Shown: positions 8,883 through 16,930 of the stretch, piece after piece
Layout: every line of letters starts with the position of its first letter
Numbering within the stretch: the first letter of the stretch is position 1
From: SG8-38 sp041576815
GTDB lineage: Bacteria; Myxococcota_A; Polyangia; Polyangiales; Houyiibacteriaceae
Length of the DNA stretch: 64,000 bases
Assembly: GCA_041576815.1 (NCBI GenBank)
Contig: JBFGKE010000004.1
Location: 83,185 to 147,184 of the forward strand
Direction of reading: 5' to 3'
The notes under the pieces: model-generated
Databases searched by the model: none
What the model was told of the DNA's origin: nothing
What the model saw: only the letters and a program-made list of their open reading frames with translations
Made by a program: the position numbers and the translations under genes

Positions 8883-10405
8883 AGGACGCATCGGCAACGG
8901 CGTCGCATCCACGGACCGAGCGCCACGAGCGCGATCAGCGCTACCGTCTCGTAGTCGGTTGCATTGGCCACCCGGCAGCCACCACCGTTCGAGCTTTCCC
9001 CCGGGGCGTCCGAGGCCCTCAACCACACGTAGCTTCCCAACGTCGACGGCGAAGTGCCCGCCATGACCTGATGCCGGTAGCGATTCTCGCCCTCGGCGGG
9101 TGCGTCCACGGTGATTTCGTATGTGAACGGATCGGCATCGATCTCCACGCTTTCGAGCACGGTCCCGTTCTCGATCACCCGCAGCGTCTGTCCTACGCCG
9201 CCGGTCACCACGGCAGACAGGACGGCTCGGTTTGCAAACACGGTGTCGCCCACTCGGTCTCCCGAAAGCTCGGTCTGCAGCATCGGATCGTCGGCACCGT
9301 TGATCTTGACGACCGTGCGCCCGGCCCGGACGCCGTCCATGATCGCGTCGACGCTCAGGTTCTCGGCGAACACCAACGTTCTTGGGGATCCCATGGGGCG
9401 CGAAACCGGCGTCACGTCGCGACCAGCTCGGTGATCGTCGCTCCCACCGATCGCCACCGCGTGCGAGCCGTCGCTGCACGCTTGCTCCCAGAACTCGACC
9501 GAGTCCCAAATGCCTCCCCACGCCTCGACGCCGTCCAAGGTCGTCGGGTCGACGTCGTACTCCCACATCCCGCCGATGAAGAGACTGAAGTCGGGGCCGC
9601 TCGGGTGCGTCGGGTAGAAGAGCGCGCCCTGCGCGTGATAGGCGTCGATCGCGCCCTGCGCCGTCATGCCGCGGACACCGGTTTTGTGGTCGACCCACTC
9701 GGTCGCGCCAATCGCGTTGGCGTGTCCCGAATACGTCGTCCACTCGACCCCCGGGACGATGAGAACGTTGGGATGGTTGGGCTGGATGCCGCCGTAGAGG
9801 GTGAGCCCGCTGTTGGTGTTGTGCTCGGAGAGCATGATGAAATCGAGCCCGACCTGCTCGGCGAACTCGAGGGTCTCCGTGATGCTCGCAGGTGAGTCTC
9901 CGCTTTCGCTCGAGTGGACGTGGAAGTCACCGGCATACCAACGCGCCTCTTCATCGAGCACACCTGGATCTTCGTAGGGCGTCCGTGGCTGTGGCGCGAG
10001 CGTGGCCTCGGTGCGAAGGAAGATCTCGATCCGATAGCGGGCTGGGATCTCCACGATGTCCGCCTTGCCGACTACGACCTCCCACGTGCCGGCCGGGATG
10101 GGCCCCGGGATGTAGCTCCGCGACGCCGCGTCGATGCCGACGACAGCCGGCTCGCTGTTGCCACCGCCCCAACCGCGAAAGCCGTTTGGGTCGTCGAGGC
10201 CCCAGTCGAGCACGTTGCCCTCGGTCAGGTTTTCGTGCCGCACCTCGATCTCCACGGTACCCGCGGGCACCTGGAACTCGATGAAGAAGTGGGTCTCGGG
10301 CCCCTCGGGGGCGGCGCCTTCGATGACGAGGGGCTCTTCCTGCGCGTGCGCGCCTGCAGCGAAGCCGAGCAGACAGAGCGCGAACCAAAAAACGGAAATC
10401 CGCAT
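8879..10405 (-). CDS. Secreted CehA/McbA-type PHP-domain metallohydrolase with anchor-like tail
   Basis: A 508-residue exported protein. Residues 1-22 form a signal peptide ending AHAQ. A beta-rich N-terminal domain (~25-140) precedes a PHP phosphoesterase-like domain that begins DFHVHSSESGDS (His160, His162), with later metal-ligand motifs LSEHNTNSG, PTHPSG and GGSDDHRAG, as in the CehA/McbA family of metal-dependent hydrolases. The C-terminus has GGGC (Cys477), a membrane segment at ~487-500, then RRRCRC, which looks like a MYXO-CTERM surface-anchoring signal. The substrate is unknown; relatives hydrolyse carbaryl or act on phosphoesters. Confidence 0.85.
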   Translation of the reverse strand: MRISVFWFALCLLGFAAGAHAQEEPLVIEGAAPEGPETHFFIEFQVPAGTVEIEVRHENLTEGNVLDWGLDDPNGFRGWGGGNSEPAVVGIDAASRSYIPGPIPAGTWEVVVGKADIVEIPARYRIEIFLRTEATLAPQPRTPYEDPGVLDEEARWYAGDFHVHSSESGDSPASITETLEFAEQVGLDFIMLSEHNTNSGLTLYGGIQPNHPNVLIVPGVEWTTYSGHANAIGATEWVDHKTGVRGMTAQGAIDAYHAQGALFYPTHPSGPDFSLFIGGMWEYDVDPTTLDGVEAWGGIWDSVEFWEQACSDGSHAVAIGGSDDHRAGRDVTPVSRPMGSPRTLVFAENLSVDAIMDGVRAGRTVVKINGADDPMLQTELSGDRVGDTVFANRAVLSAVVTGGVGQTLRVIENGTVLESVEIDADPFTYEITVDAPAEGENRYRHQVMAGTSPSTLGSYVWLRASDAPGESSNGGGCRVANATDYETVALIALVALGPWMRRRCRCVL

Positions 10406-10562
10406 CGGGGCTCATTGGACCGCACATCAGCGCGCGCATCAAGCCGACACCCCGTAAAGTCGCCCCTTCGCGTCGCCCACGGGGTGGCACCGGCACTGAC
10501 GCTGCTTTGTCCTCGCTTGTCCTTGGTTTGCGCGGGCACGGTTTTCGACCGCATGCGGGTCC

Positions 10563-10703
10563 GCCAAAAAGGTGCGCGCGGCGCTCCACGTCGCCAGCGA
10601 CTGGGGCTACATCAAACCACCGATGGCAAGTGACCTCGACAAGCGGCTCGACGAGGTGTGCGCCATCACGTGGTGTCTCGGCCGCCGGCCCTCACCCGTC
10701 TAG
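10563..10703 (+). pseudogene. Remnant of a four-helix-bundle (23S rRNA intervening-sequence-type) protein
   Basis: Read from 10563 this frame gives 46 residues to a TAG stop: AKKVRAALHVASDWGYI, then a helix ASDLDKRLDEVCAITWCL. The spacing of Ala, Trp-Gly, Leu-Asp and the final Leu-Arg run resembles the last two helices of the small 'four helix bundle' proteins related to those in 23S rRNA intervening sequences. There is no matching N-terminal half upstream in any frame and no start codon with a ribosome site. Recognition is by pattern only, so this is tentative. Confidence 0.4.
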
Positions 10704-10853
10704 CCGCCATCACAATTCGCCCTCCGCCGTCGATGTCGACGTCCGGAGGGGCGCGGAAAATCGCGATACGGGGCTGCGCCCCGGGGGAATGCGCCAGCCC
10801 GACCCCACACCCACGCGCAAAGGAGATCACGAGGACAAAGTCACGATACGGCA

Positions 10854-10919
10854 CTGACGCTGGCACTGTCGCTGACACTGTCGCTGACACTGGCACTGCC
10901 ACTGACGCTGACGCTGACA
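10854..10919. repeat. Degenerate CTGNCN hexamer tandem array (11 units)
   Basis: Eleven consecutive six-base units all start CTG: ctgacg, ctggca, ctgtcg, ctgaca and variants. A short related run (GGCACTGACGCTG) lies at 10492-10504. Because the period is a multiple of three the frame stays open, producing a spurious low-complexity Asp/Thr/Ala peptide. It is not a CRISPR: there are no unique spacers. Confidence 0.75.
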
Positions 10920-10996
10920 CCCGGCCCCGTGGCGACGAAGTCGCTTTACGGGTGGCACTGCGAAATTAACCCTTCCAAAAAGGTGCCTGACCCCTC

Positions 10997-11419
10997 TTAT
11001 TTGTTGGGTTCGAGGAGGCCCTTGCCGGGGACGAAGTTGATCTCTAGCCGGATGCCGTCGGGGTCTTCGAATAGGATCGAATAGTAGCCCGGCGCCCAGA
11101 TCGCCTCTTCGGGCCCGTGGACGATCGTTGCGCCGAGATCTTGGACGAAGTCGTAGGCCTCGTCGACGTCTTCGCGGCTTCTCGCACGGAAGCAGATGTG
11201 GTGGAGGCCGACCCGATCTTGATCGAAGCGCTCCCCATGGTGCTCTTCGGGCGCCTCTCGAATCGCAAACCCGGTGCGGCCGCCGACGCAGTAGTACGTT
11301 CCGGGGATGTCCATGACTTCCTTCAAACCGAGGAAGGGCAGAAGCCGGCGATAGAACTCCCGTGCGCGATCGAAATCGCCCACCGTCACGAAAGTGTGCG
11401 CAATGCCGTTGATCTCCAT
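10997..11419 (-). CDS. VOC (glyoxalase/dioxygenase) family protein
   Basis: A 140-residue protein with two beta-alpha-beta-beta-beta modules of the vicinal oxygen chelate fold. Metal ligands can be proposed at His8 (GIAHTFVTV), His73-74 in VGLHHICFRA, and Glu126 in IRLEINFVP; YYSILFEDPDG is the usual second-module signature. Such proteins are metal-dependent lyases, isomerases or dioxygenases, and this one cannot be assigned a substrate. ATG at 11419 is the first in frame. It stands alone, divergent from the sugar dehydrogenase gene. Confidence 0.85.
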   Translation of the reverse strand: MEINGIAHTFVTVGDFDRAREFYRRLLPFLGLKEVMDIPGTYYCVGGRTGFAIREAPEEHHGERFDQDRVGLHHICFRARSREDVDEAYDFVQDLGATIVHGPEEAIWAPGYYSILFEDPDGIRLEINFVPGKGLLEPNK

Positions 11420-11582
11420 ACGATTCTCGAGCCTTTCCGCGTCCAGGACACGATGCTGCGCTCGCTCGGACAGAGCGTCAAATCGTAGCGCGCCTCACCG
11501 GGCCTTGCGGTCCGTCGCTACATCCACCTACTCACCCGCGTCGCCGCTTGAATTCGACTCGAACGCCGTCAGAATTGAGCGC

Positions 11583-12767
11583 GTGGGGCTAAGAATCGTT
11601 TTGGCTTGTGCGCTCCTCGTCAGCGCATGTGGAGAATCCTCGAACCCGTCGGCCGGCGCCGGCGGCACGGCAGGGAGCGGCGGCACCGGCGGTAGCGGCG
11701 GCGAGGCGGGTCGAGGTGGCACCCCGGGCGGCGTCGTGTCCGGTCTCGAGGTCACGCCGTACATCACCGGGCTCAATCGCCCGTGGGACATCGGTTGGCT
11801 GCCAAACGGGACGGCTGTCGTCACCGAACGGCCCGGCCGCATCAACGTCTACGTCGACGGCGTCAGCGAGCCTCCGTTCGTCATCGCGCCCACCGATCTC
11901 GTTGCAGCCAGTGAAGGCGGAATGTTGGGGCTCGAGATCGATCCCGACTTCGACACCAACGGGTACATCTACGTGTGCATGTGCTCGGACCTCGGCGGCT
12001 CCAACGACGTGCGCGTCGTGCGCTTCCAGCTCGCGACACCCAATGGAGACGCAGAGCTCGGCCGCACCGACATCGTCACCGGTATGCCCTACAGCTCGGG
12101 ACGTCACAGTGGTTGCCGCCCGCGCTTCGGCCCGGACGGCTATCTCTGGGTCGGCACTGGGGACGCGGCCATCGGGAGCACCCCGCAGGACGACGCGTCG
12201 CTCGGCGGTAAGGTTCTCCGCATCGACCGAGAAGGCAACGCCGCGCCCGGGAACGACAATGGCGTCATCTTCTCCAAAGGCCATCGCAACATTCAAGGCA
12301 TGGCGTTCCGGGGCTCGGATGACCTCGGCGTGTCCGCCGAGCACGGCCCGCGAATCGACGACGAGGTCAATCTGCTGGTTCCCGGCAATTTCGGATGGGA
12401 TCCCCCGCTGCCCTATGACGAATCGGTTCCGATGACCGATCTCGTCAAGTTCCCCGACGCGGTCGAAGCGATTTGGTCGAGCGGTTCGACGACGCTGGCG
12501 CTCTCGGGCGCCACATTCATCGAGGGCAGCCAATGGGCGGACTGGGACGGCGTGCTGGCGGTCGCCACCCTGGCCACGGAGCATCTCCACATCTACGTCG
12601 TCGACGCGCAGGGCGAGGTCACCGACGACTTCCGCGTGATCGAAGGGGACGAAGGCCGGCTTCGCTCACCGCGACAAGGCCCGGACGGCGTGCTCTACAT
12701 CACCACCGACGGCCGCAATGCCGCCGGCGAGGTGCTTCGCGTGACGCCGCTATTGTCGGCCCCGTAG
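11583..12767 (+). CDS. PQQ-dependent glucose/sorbosone dehydrogenase-type lipoprotein
   Basis: A 394-residue lipoprotein. From GTG at 11583 the N-terminus is a lipoprotein signal with lipobox V13-S-A-C16. A flexible Gly/Ser/Ala linker follows (~20-42), then a six-bladed beta-propeller of the soluble aldose sugar dehydrogenase family. Conserved features include LNRPWDIGWLPNGTAVVTER, SSGRHSGCRPRFGPDGYLWV with the likely catalytic His, GHRNIQGMAF, and AEHGPRIDDEVNLL. It probably oxidises sugars or aldoses in the periplasm or at the outer membrane using PQQ. The frame is open upstream but lacks a signal peptide there, so the shorter start is preferred. Confidence 0.85.
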   Translation: MGLRIVLACALLVSACGESSNPSAGAGGTAGSGGTGGSGGEAGRGGTPGGVVSGLEVTPYITGLNRPWDIGWLPNGTAVVTERPGRINVYVDGVSEPPFVIAPTDLVAASEGGMLGLEIDPDFDTNGYIYVCMCSDLGGSNDVRVVRFQLATPNGDAELGRTDIVTGMPYSSGRHSGCRPRFGPDGYLWVGTGDAAIGSTPQDDASLGGKVLRIDREGNAAPGNDNGVIFSKGHRNIQGMAFRGSDDLGVSAEHGPRIDDEVNLLVPGNFGWDPPLPYDESVPMTDLVKFPDAVEAIWSSGSTTLALSGATFIEGSQWADWDGVLAVATLATEHLHIYVVDAQGEVTDDFRVIEGDEGRLRSPRQGPDGVLYITTDGRNAAGEVLRVTPLLSAP

Positions 12768-12773
12768 CCGGCC

Positions 12774-13157
12774 CTAGCTCTCGAGTAACCGGCCGACACG
12801 CCGGTACTTCCCCTCGAACATCTCGATCCACTCCTCGAGCTTGTCGACTTCGTCCGGGTCCAGCCCATCGAGCTCCCCGGTGAAGAGCTCCTCCTCGAAC
12901 GCCATCTTCGCGAGCGCGCGCGTGCAGTCTTTTCCCGCGAACATCCCATAGGGACCGCCGGGCCCGTAGAAATCTCTGCCTCGCGTCACGTCGTACACGT
13001 AACCGCGAATCGCGATCAACAGCGGCTTCGACGGGTCTGAGCCGTCGTAGACTGCAATCTCGGAAAGCGTGTAGTCACGTTCGTCCGCCTCGGGAAAAGG
13101 CGTAGGCGGCTCGGCCGTTCGGCCCAACCATCGCGCGACGAGCTTCACGAGACCCAT
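12774..13157 (-). CDS. Cytochrome b5-like heme/steroid-binding protein (MAPR/PGRMC1 family)
   Basis: A 127-residue protein matching the membrane-associated progesterone receptor family, mainly known from eukaryotes (PGRMC1, Dap1). The core IRGYVYDVTRGRDFYGPGGP is followed by YGMFAGKDCTRALA. Tyr70 corresponds to the heme-ligating Tyr113 of PGRMC1, Tyr64 to Tyr107, and the late Lys-Tyr pair in EMFEGKYRRVG is also kept. The N-terminal ~10 residues are weakly hydrophobic but too short for a clear membrane anchor. In eukaryotes such proteins support P450 and sterol metabolism; that role here is inference. It converges on the sugar dehydrogenase gene. Confidence 0.9.
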   Translation of the reverse strand: MGLVKLVARWLGRTAEPPTPFPEADERDYTLSEIAVYDGSDPSKPLLIAIRGYVYDVTRGRDFYGPGGPYGMFAGKDCTRALAKMAFEEELFTGELDGLDPDEVDKLEEWIEMFEGKYRRVGRLLES

Positions 13158-13204
13158 GGCCGAGGCCTACGACGATCGCAGGCCTCGAACAATCGGTCGG
13201 CCGC

Positions 13205-14452
13205 TCAGGCGGATTGTGTGCGCTCTTCCAGCGCACCGGCCCCACCCATGTGGTACCCCTCTTCGCCGTGAAGATTCACGTCTAGGCCTTCGCTTTCGTC
13301 GTCGCTGCTCACGCGGAGCCCCACCACCAAATCGATGATCTTGAGGAGTATGAAAGTGACGACGAACGAGTACGCGGCGGCAACCACCACGCCGAGGAGG
13401 TTCTCGTTGAAAAGGGTTTGATTGCCCGCAAGGAGGCCGTTCTCGCCACCCCACGCCTCGGCCGCAAACACGCCGGTCAGCACCGCGCCGAGCGCGCCGC
13501 CGACGCCATGAATCCCGAATGCGTCGAGCGCATCGTCGTAGCCGAGCTTGCTCTTGAGCAGCACTGCGCCGTAGCAGACGACGCCCGCGGCGAGGCCCAG
13601 AAACACGGCCGGAACGGGGCCGACGAAGCCCGCGGCCGGCGTGATGCACACGAGACCTGCGACGAGCCCCGACGCGACGCCGAGGGCGGTGGGCTTACCC
13701 TGCTTGAGCCATTCGACGACGGCCCACGAAAACGCTGCAGCGCCGGCCGCGAGGTGCGTGTTGACGAGCGCAAGCGAGGCGATCCCGTCCGATGCCAGAG
13801 CGCTCCCTGCGTTGAACCCGAACCAGCCGAACCAGAGCATGCCGGCACCGAGGAGCGTGAGCGTGAGATTGTGCGGCGGCCCCGGTCGGGTCCGACGGCC
13901 GAGGACGAGCGCGGCCACGAGCGCGGCGACGCCCGAGGACAAATGAACGACCGTGCCGCCGGCGAAATCGAGCGCGCCACGCGCCCCGAGCCAACCGTCC
14001 GGCCCCCACACCCAGTGACAGATCGGGTCGTACACGAACGTCGCCCAAAGAAGGATGAAAAGCAGATATGCCGAAAACTTCATCCGCTCGGCGATCGCAC
14101 CCGAGATCAGGGCCGGCGTGATGATCGCGAACATCATTTGAAACGCCATGAAGAGAATGTGCGGGATCGTGGATCCCTCCTGTGGCTCGAGGCCGACGCC
14201 GGTCAGAAGCGCGTACTCGGTCCCGCCGATGAAGCCCCACCCGGTGTCGGAGCCAAACGCGAGCGAGTAGCCGATGATCACCCACTGTAGCGTGATGACG
14301 CCAAGCGCGATGAAGCTGTGCATGAACGACGACAGCACGTTCTTCGAATTCACCATGCCGCCGTAGAACAAAGCCAAGCCCGGCGTCATGAGCATCACGA
14401 GCGCGCATGACACCATGAGCCATGCCGTGTCCGCCTGATTGATCGCATCCAT
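13205..14452 (-). CDS. amtB: Ammonium transporter (Amt family)
   Basis: A 415-residue, 11-helix ammonium channel. It has the Amt signatures GLALFYGGMVNSKNVLSS, FAGGTVVHLSSGVAALVAAL (first pore His) and DAFGIHGVGGALGAVLTG (second pore His of the twin-His pair). The cytoplasmic tail (LDVNLHGEEGYHMGGAG) is the part to which GlnK binds. No glnK/glnB gene is beside it. The start has an excellent GGAGG site eight bases upstream. It most likely imports NH4+/NH3 when nitrogen is scarce. Confidence 0.96.
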   Translation of the reverse strand: MDAINQADTAWLMVSCALVMLMTPGLALFYGGMVNSKNVLSSFMHSFIALGVITLQWVIIGYSLAFGSDTGWGFIGGTEYALLTGVGLEPQEGSTIPHILFMAFQMMFAIITPALISGAIAERMKFSAYLLFILLWATFVYDPICHWVWGPDGWLGARGALDFAGGTVVHLSSGVAALVAALVLGRRTRPGPPHNLTLTLLGAGMLWFGWFGFNAGSALASDGIASLALVNTHLAAGAAAFSWAVVEWLKQGKPTALGVASGLVAGLVCITPAAGFVGPVPAVFLGLAAGVVCYGAVLLKSKLGYDDALDAFGIHGVGGALGAVLTGVFAAEAWGGENGLLAGNQTLFNENLLGVVVAAAYSFVVTFILLKIIDLVVGLRVSSDDESEGLDVNLHGEEGYHMGGAGALEERTQSA

Positions 14453-14588
14453 CCCCGGTTCCTCCTTCTAAAGTGGGCAGAGCCTAGATCCGCGCTGTTT
14501 CGCCCCGATGTGGCGATGGTTTCCGGTGTGTTTCAAAGGGCTGGAAACCGCTGGCACTAGGGCCGGATTCGTCTACTCTCCGGGCACG

Positions 14589-14783
14589 ATGCGAATCGTT
14601 CACGACAAAGAGCGCTGCGCCGGACACGGCCAGTGCGTGGGCGTGGCGCCCGAGCTCTTCGAGTTTGCCCCGGACGGGTCGCTCGTCGTCCTCGACCCGA
14701 ATCCACCCGAGTCGCTGCGCGAAGCCGCCCAAGACGCCGTCGACGTCTGCCCGGTGCAGGCGCTTTCGATTGCTGAGGATTGA
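14589..14783 (+). CDS. Small ferredoxin, [3Fe-4S] type (P450-partner style)
   Basis: A 64-residue ferredoxin with cluster motif Cys10-x2-His13-x2-Cys16 and Cys54-Pro. The position that is the second Cys of a [4Fe-4S] ferredoxin is His, a pattern typical of the single-cluster ferredoxins that reduce bacterial cytochromes P450. The frame is open from 14508, but ATG at 14589 gives the usual short N-terminus (MRIVHDKERCAGHGQC). No P450 gene is in the window; the flavin reductase at 35404 could be an electron source, which is speculation. Confidence 0.9.
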   Translation: MRIVHDKERCAGHGQCVGVAPELFEFAPDGSLVVLDPNPPESLREAAQDAVDVCPVQALSIAED

Positions 14784-14906
14784 AATCGCTGCGTTTTTGC
14801 GCGCCCAACGGGGGTGCATGCCGCGGTGATTTCGGTTACAACTGCCTGCCGGCGAGCCGACCCTTGCAGCGGGTGGACACGGCGGTCGAACCACAAGAGA
14901 GGAAGT

Positions 14907-15248
14907 ATGGAATCCGCAGCTGAGTTCTTCGAGAAGTTTGAGCAGAGGGCCGCCGAAAACACCGAGGCGGCGACCGCCCCCAACGCGATTTACCAGTTCA
15001 ACATCACCGGCGACGGCGGTGGCGAGTGGAACATGGACCTCACCAAGGGCAAGACGAGCGACTTCGTCAGCACGGGCACCCACGACAGCCCCGGCGCCAC
15101 GATCACGGTGTCGGCGGAAGACTGGCTCGGGATGCTCAACGGCGCGCTGAACCCGATGCAGGCGTTCATGTCCGGAAAGATCAAAATCGATGGCGACATG
15201 ACACTCGCGATGAGCCTCCAGCAAGTGATGAACCTGGCGCAGGACTGA
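14907..15248 (+). CDS. SCP2 sterol-carrier domain protein
   Basis: A 113-residue single SCP2 domain, a small hydrophobic-ligand carrier. Residues ~30-110 show the family pattern: YQFNITGDGGGEWNMDLTKG, ATITVSAEDWLGMLNG, then MQAFMSGKIKIDGDMTLAM. ATG at 14907 has GAGAGGAAG just upstream, and the frame before it is non-coding in character. It is followed directly by a strong terminator. Likely role: binding or shuttling fatty acyl or sterol-like molecules in the cytoplasm; it could also be the carrier domain of a larger lipid pathway. Confidence 0.92.
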   Translation: MESAAEFFEKFEQRAAENTEAATAPNAIYQFNITGDGGGEWNMDLTKGKTSDFVSTGTHDSPGATITVSAEDWLGMLNGALNPMQAFMSGKIKIDGDMTLAMSLQQVMNLAQD

Positions 15249-15273
15249 GGCGCTCGGAGACGAATCTCATCGA

Positions 15274-15303
15274 GGGTGGCTTCGCGTCGGAGCCACCCTT
15301 TTT
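15274..15303 (+). terminator. Rho-independent terminator after SCP2 gene
   Basis: A perfect 8-bp stem, GGGTGGCT (15274-15281) with AGCCACCC (15291-15298), a nine-base loop, and five T residues at 15299-15303. It lies 25 bases after the SCP2 stop and ends only eight bases before the TetR start. Confidence 0.88.
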
Positions 15304-15311
15304 CGTGAGCC

Positions 15312-15926
15312 ATGCCGACAAGCCAACGACCAAGCGAGACTGGACGCACCCGGCTGAGCCCAGAGGACCGGCGGCAGCAGCTTCTGCGGGTCACCTCCGA
15401 CATCATCGCGGCCGACGGTGTGGACAACGTGCGGATCCCATACGTCGCGGCGGCCGCCGGCGTCACGCGCCCCGTGGTTTACAAGTTCTTCCCCAACCGG
15501 CACGAGCTGATCAAAGGCGTGCTCGAGGACTTCCGGGAAGACTTCGCGGAGCGGACGCCTGACATCATGGAAACCGATACCGACGGAGACATCGGCTCGA
15601 TCGCACGGGGCTTCATCGATGCAGCGTGCGACACGATCGAAGCCAAGGGCTCTGGGGGCTGGCAGCTTCTTCGTTCGGTCGGCCCCGATCAGGAAATCTC
15701 GACGATCAGCAAGGATTTCCGGGGACAGCTCGTTCAGCCCTGGTTGCAGCCGCTGCGCGAGCTCACCGGCGTCGACGACGCGGAGGCGCAGGCGCTCGCC
15801 GACATGATGCTCACGGGGGCCGGCGAGATCCTCCAGCGATGGATCGACGGCGATTTCTCGCGCCAGCAGGTGGCTACGCTCCTCGGCCGCATCATCCTCG
15901 CCGTGCTGAACGAGTTCACGGAGTAA
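15312..15926 (+). CDS. TetR family transcriptional regulator
   Basis: A 204-residue regulator. The N-terminal helix-turn-helix is at about residues 16-62 (RRQQLLRVTSDIIAADGVDN, then VAAAAGVTRPVVYKFFPNRHEL); the remainder is a helical ligand-binding domain. ATG at 15312 follows the preceding terminator by eight bases, leaving no room for a promoter unless it lies within the terminator or the SCP2 gene. It precedes menB by five bases and the two are probably cotranscribed. Confidence 0.9.
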   Translation: MPTSQRPSETGRTRLSPEDRRQQLLRVTSDIIAADGVDNVRIPYVAAAAGVTRPVVYKFFPNRHELIKGVLEDFREDFAERTPDIMETDTDGDIGSIARGFIDAACDTIEAKGSGGWQLLRSVGPDQEISTISKDFRGQLVQPWLQPLRELTGVDDAEAQALADMMLTGAGEILQRWIDGDFSRQQVATLLGRIILAVLNEFTE

Positions 15927-15931
15927 GGACC

Positions 15932-16828
<897 letters not shown>

Positions 16829-16849
16829 ATCGAGCACGACGCGACAAAT

Positions 16850-16865
16850 TGGCACGAATTGGGCT
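16850..16865 (+). promoter_or_regulatory. Possible sigma54-type -24/-12 element upstream of RRM gene
   Basis: TGGCAC at 16850-16855 followed by GGGCT gives the GG-N10-GC spacing (GG 16851-16852, GC 16863-16864) of sigma54 promoters, but the -12 box is GGGC instead of TTGC. It lies 67 bases before the proposed start. Weak, possibly chance. Confidence 0.2.
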
Positions 16866-16930
16866 ACAGTGTCGTACTTGAACCCAAACCAAGGCGGGCG
16901 CGTCCTGCCGATCGAAGAACGGAGAAAGTC

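Larger units (their letters stand above)
10451..10952. repeat. Imperfect inverted repeats bounding the decayed segment (MITE-like)
   Basis: CCCGTAAAG at 10451-10459 recurs as its exact reverse complement at 10944-10952. Similarity extends inward with small gaps: CTTCG and TCGCC follow in both arms, then ACGGGG. The pair encloses the four-helix-bundle remnant and the hexamer array, giving a unit of about 500 bases. No transposase is present. Confidence 0.4.
10406..10996. other. Non-coding stretch with decayed gene, inverted repeats and hexamer array
   Basis: About 590 bases with no convincing intact gene. It contains an inverted repeat pair (CCCGTAAAG at 10451 and its complement ending at 10952), a fragment that reads like the end of a four-helix-bundle protein (10563-10703), and an array of CTGNCN hexamers (10854-10919). 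A REP-like half motif AAAAAGGTGCCTGACCCC lies at 10977-10994, beside the next stop codon. A 103-codon frame across part of it has composition set by the repeats and is not credible as a gene. Confidence 0.6.

Noticed and set aside
8198..9895. A 565-codon open frame on the plus strand opposite the PHP gene
   Set aside because: It is antisense to a gene with a signal peptide and recognisable domain, its product is Arg/His-rich with no family resemblance, and long antisense frames are common at this GC content.
10854..10919. Possible CRISPR-like repeat array
   Set aside because: Six-base units with no spacers and no cas genes; a simple tandem array.
10658..10969. A 103-codon plus-strand frame over the hexamer array
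   Set aside because: Its C-terminal half is a direct readout of the CTGNCN repeat and it lacks a ribosome site; treated as non-coding.
16850..16865. Sigma54-like element as a firm promoter
   Set aside because: The -12 box GGGC differs from TTGC and no enhancer-like sites were seen; kept only as a low-confidence feature.
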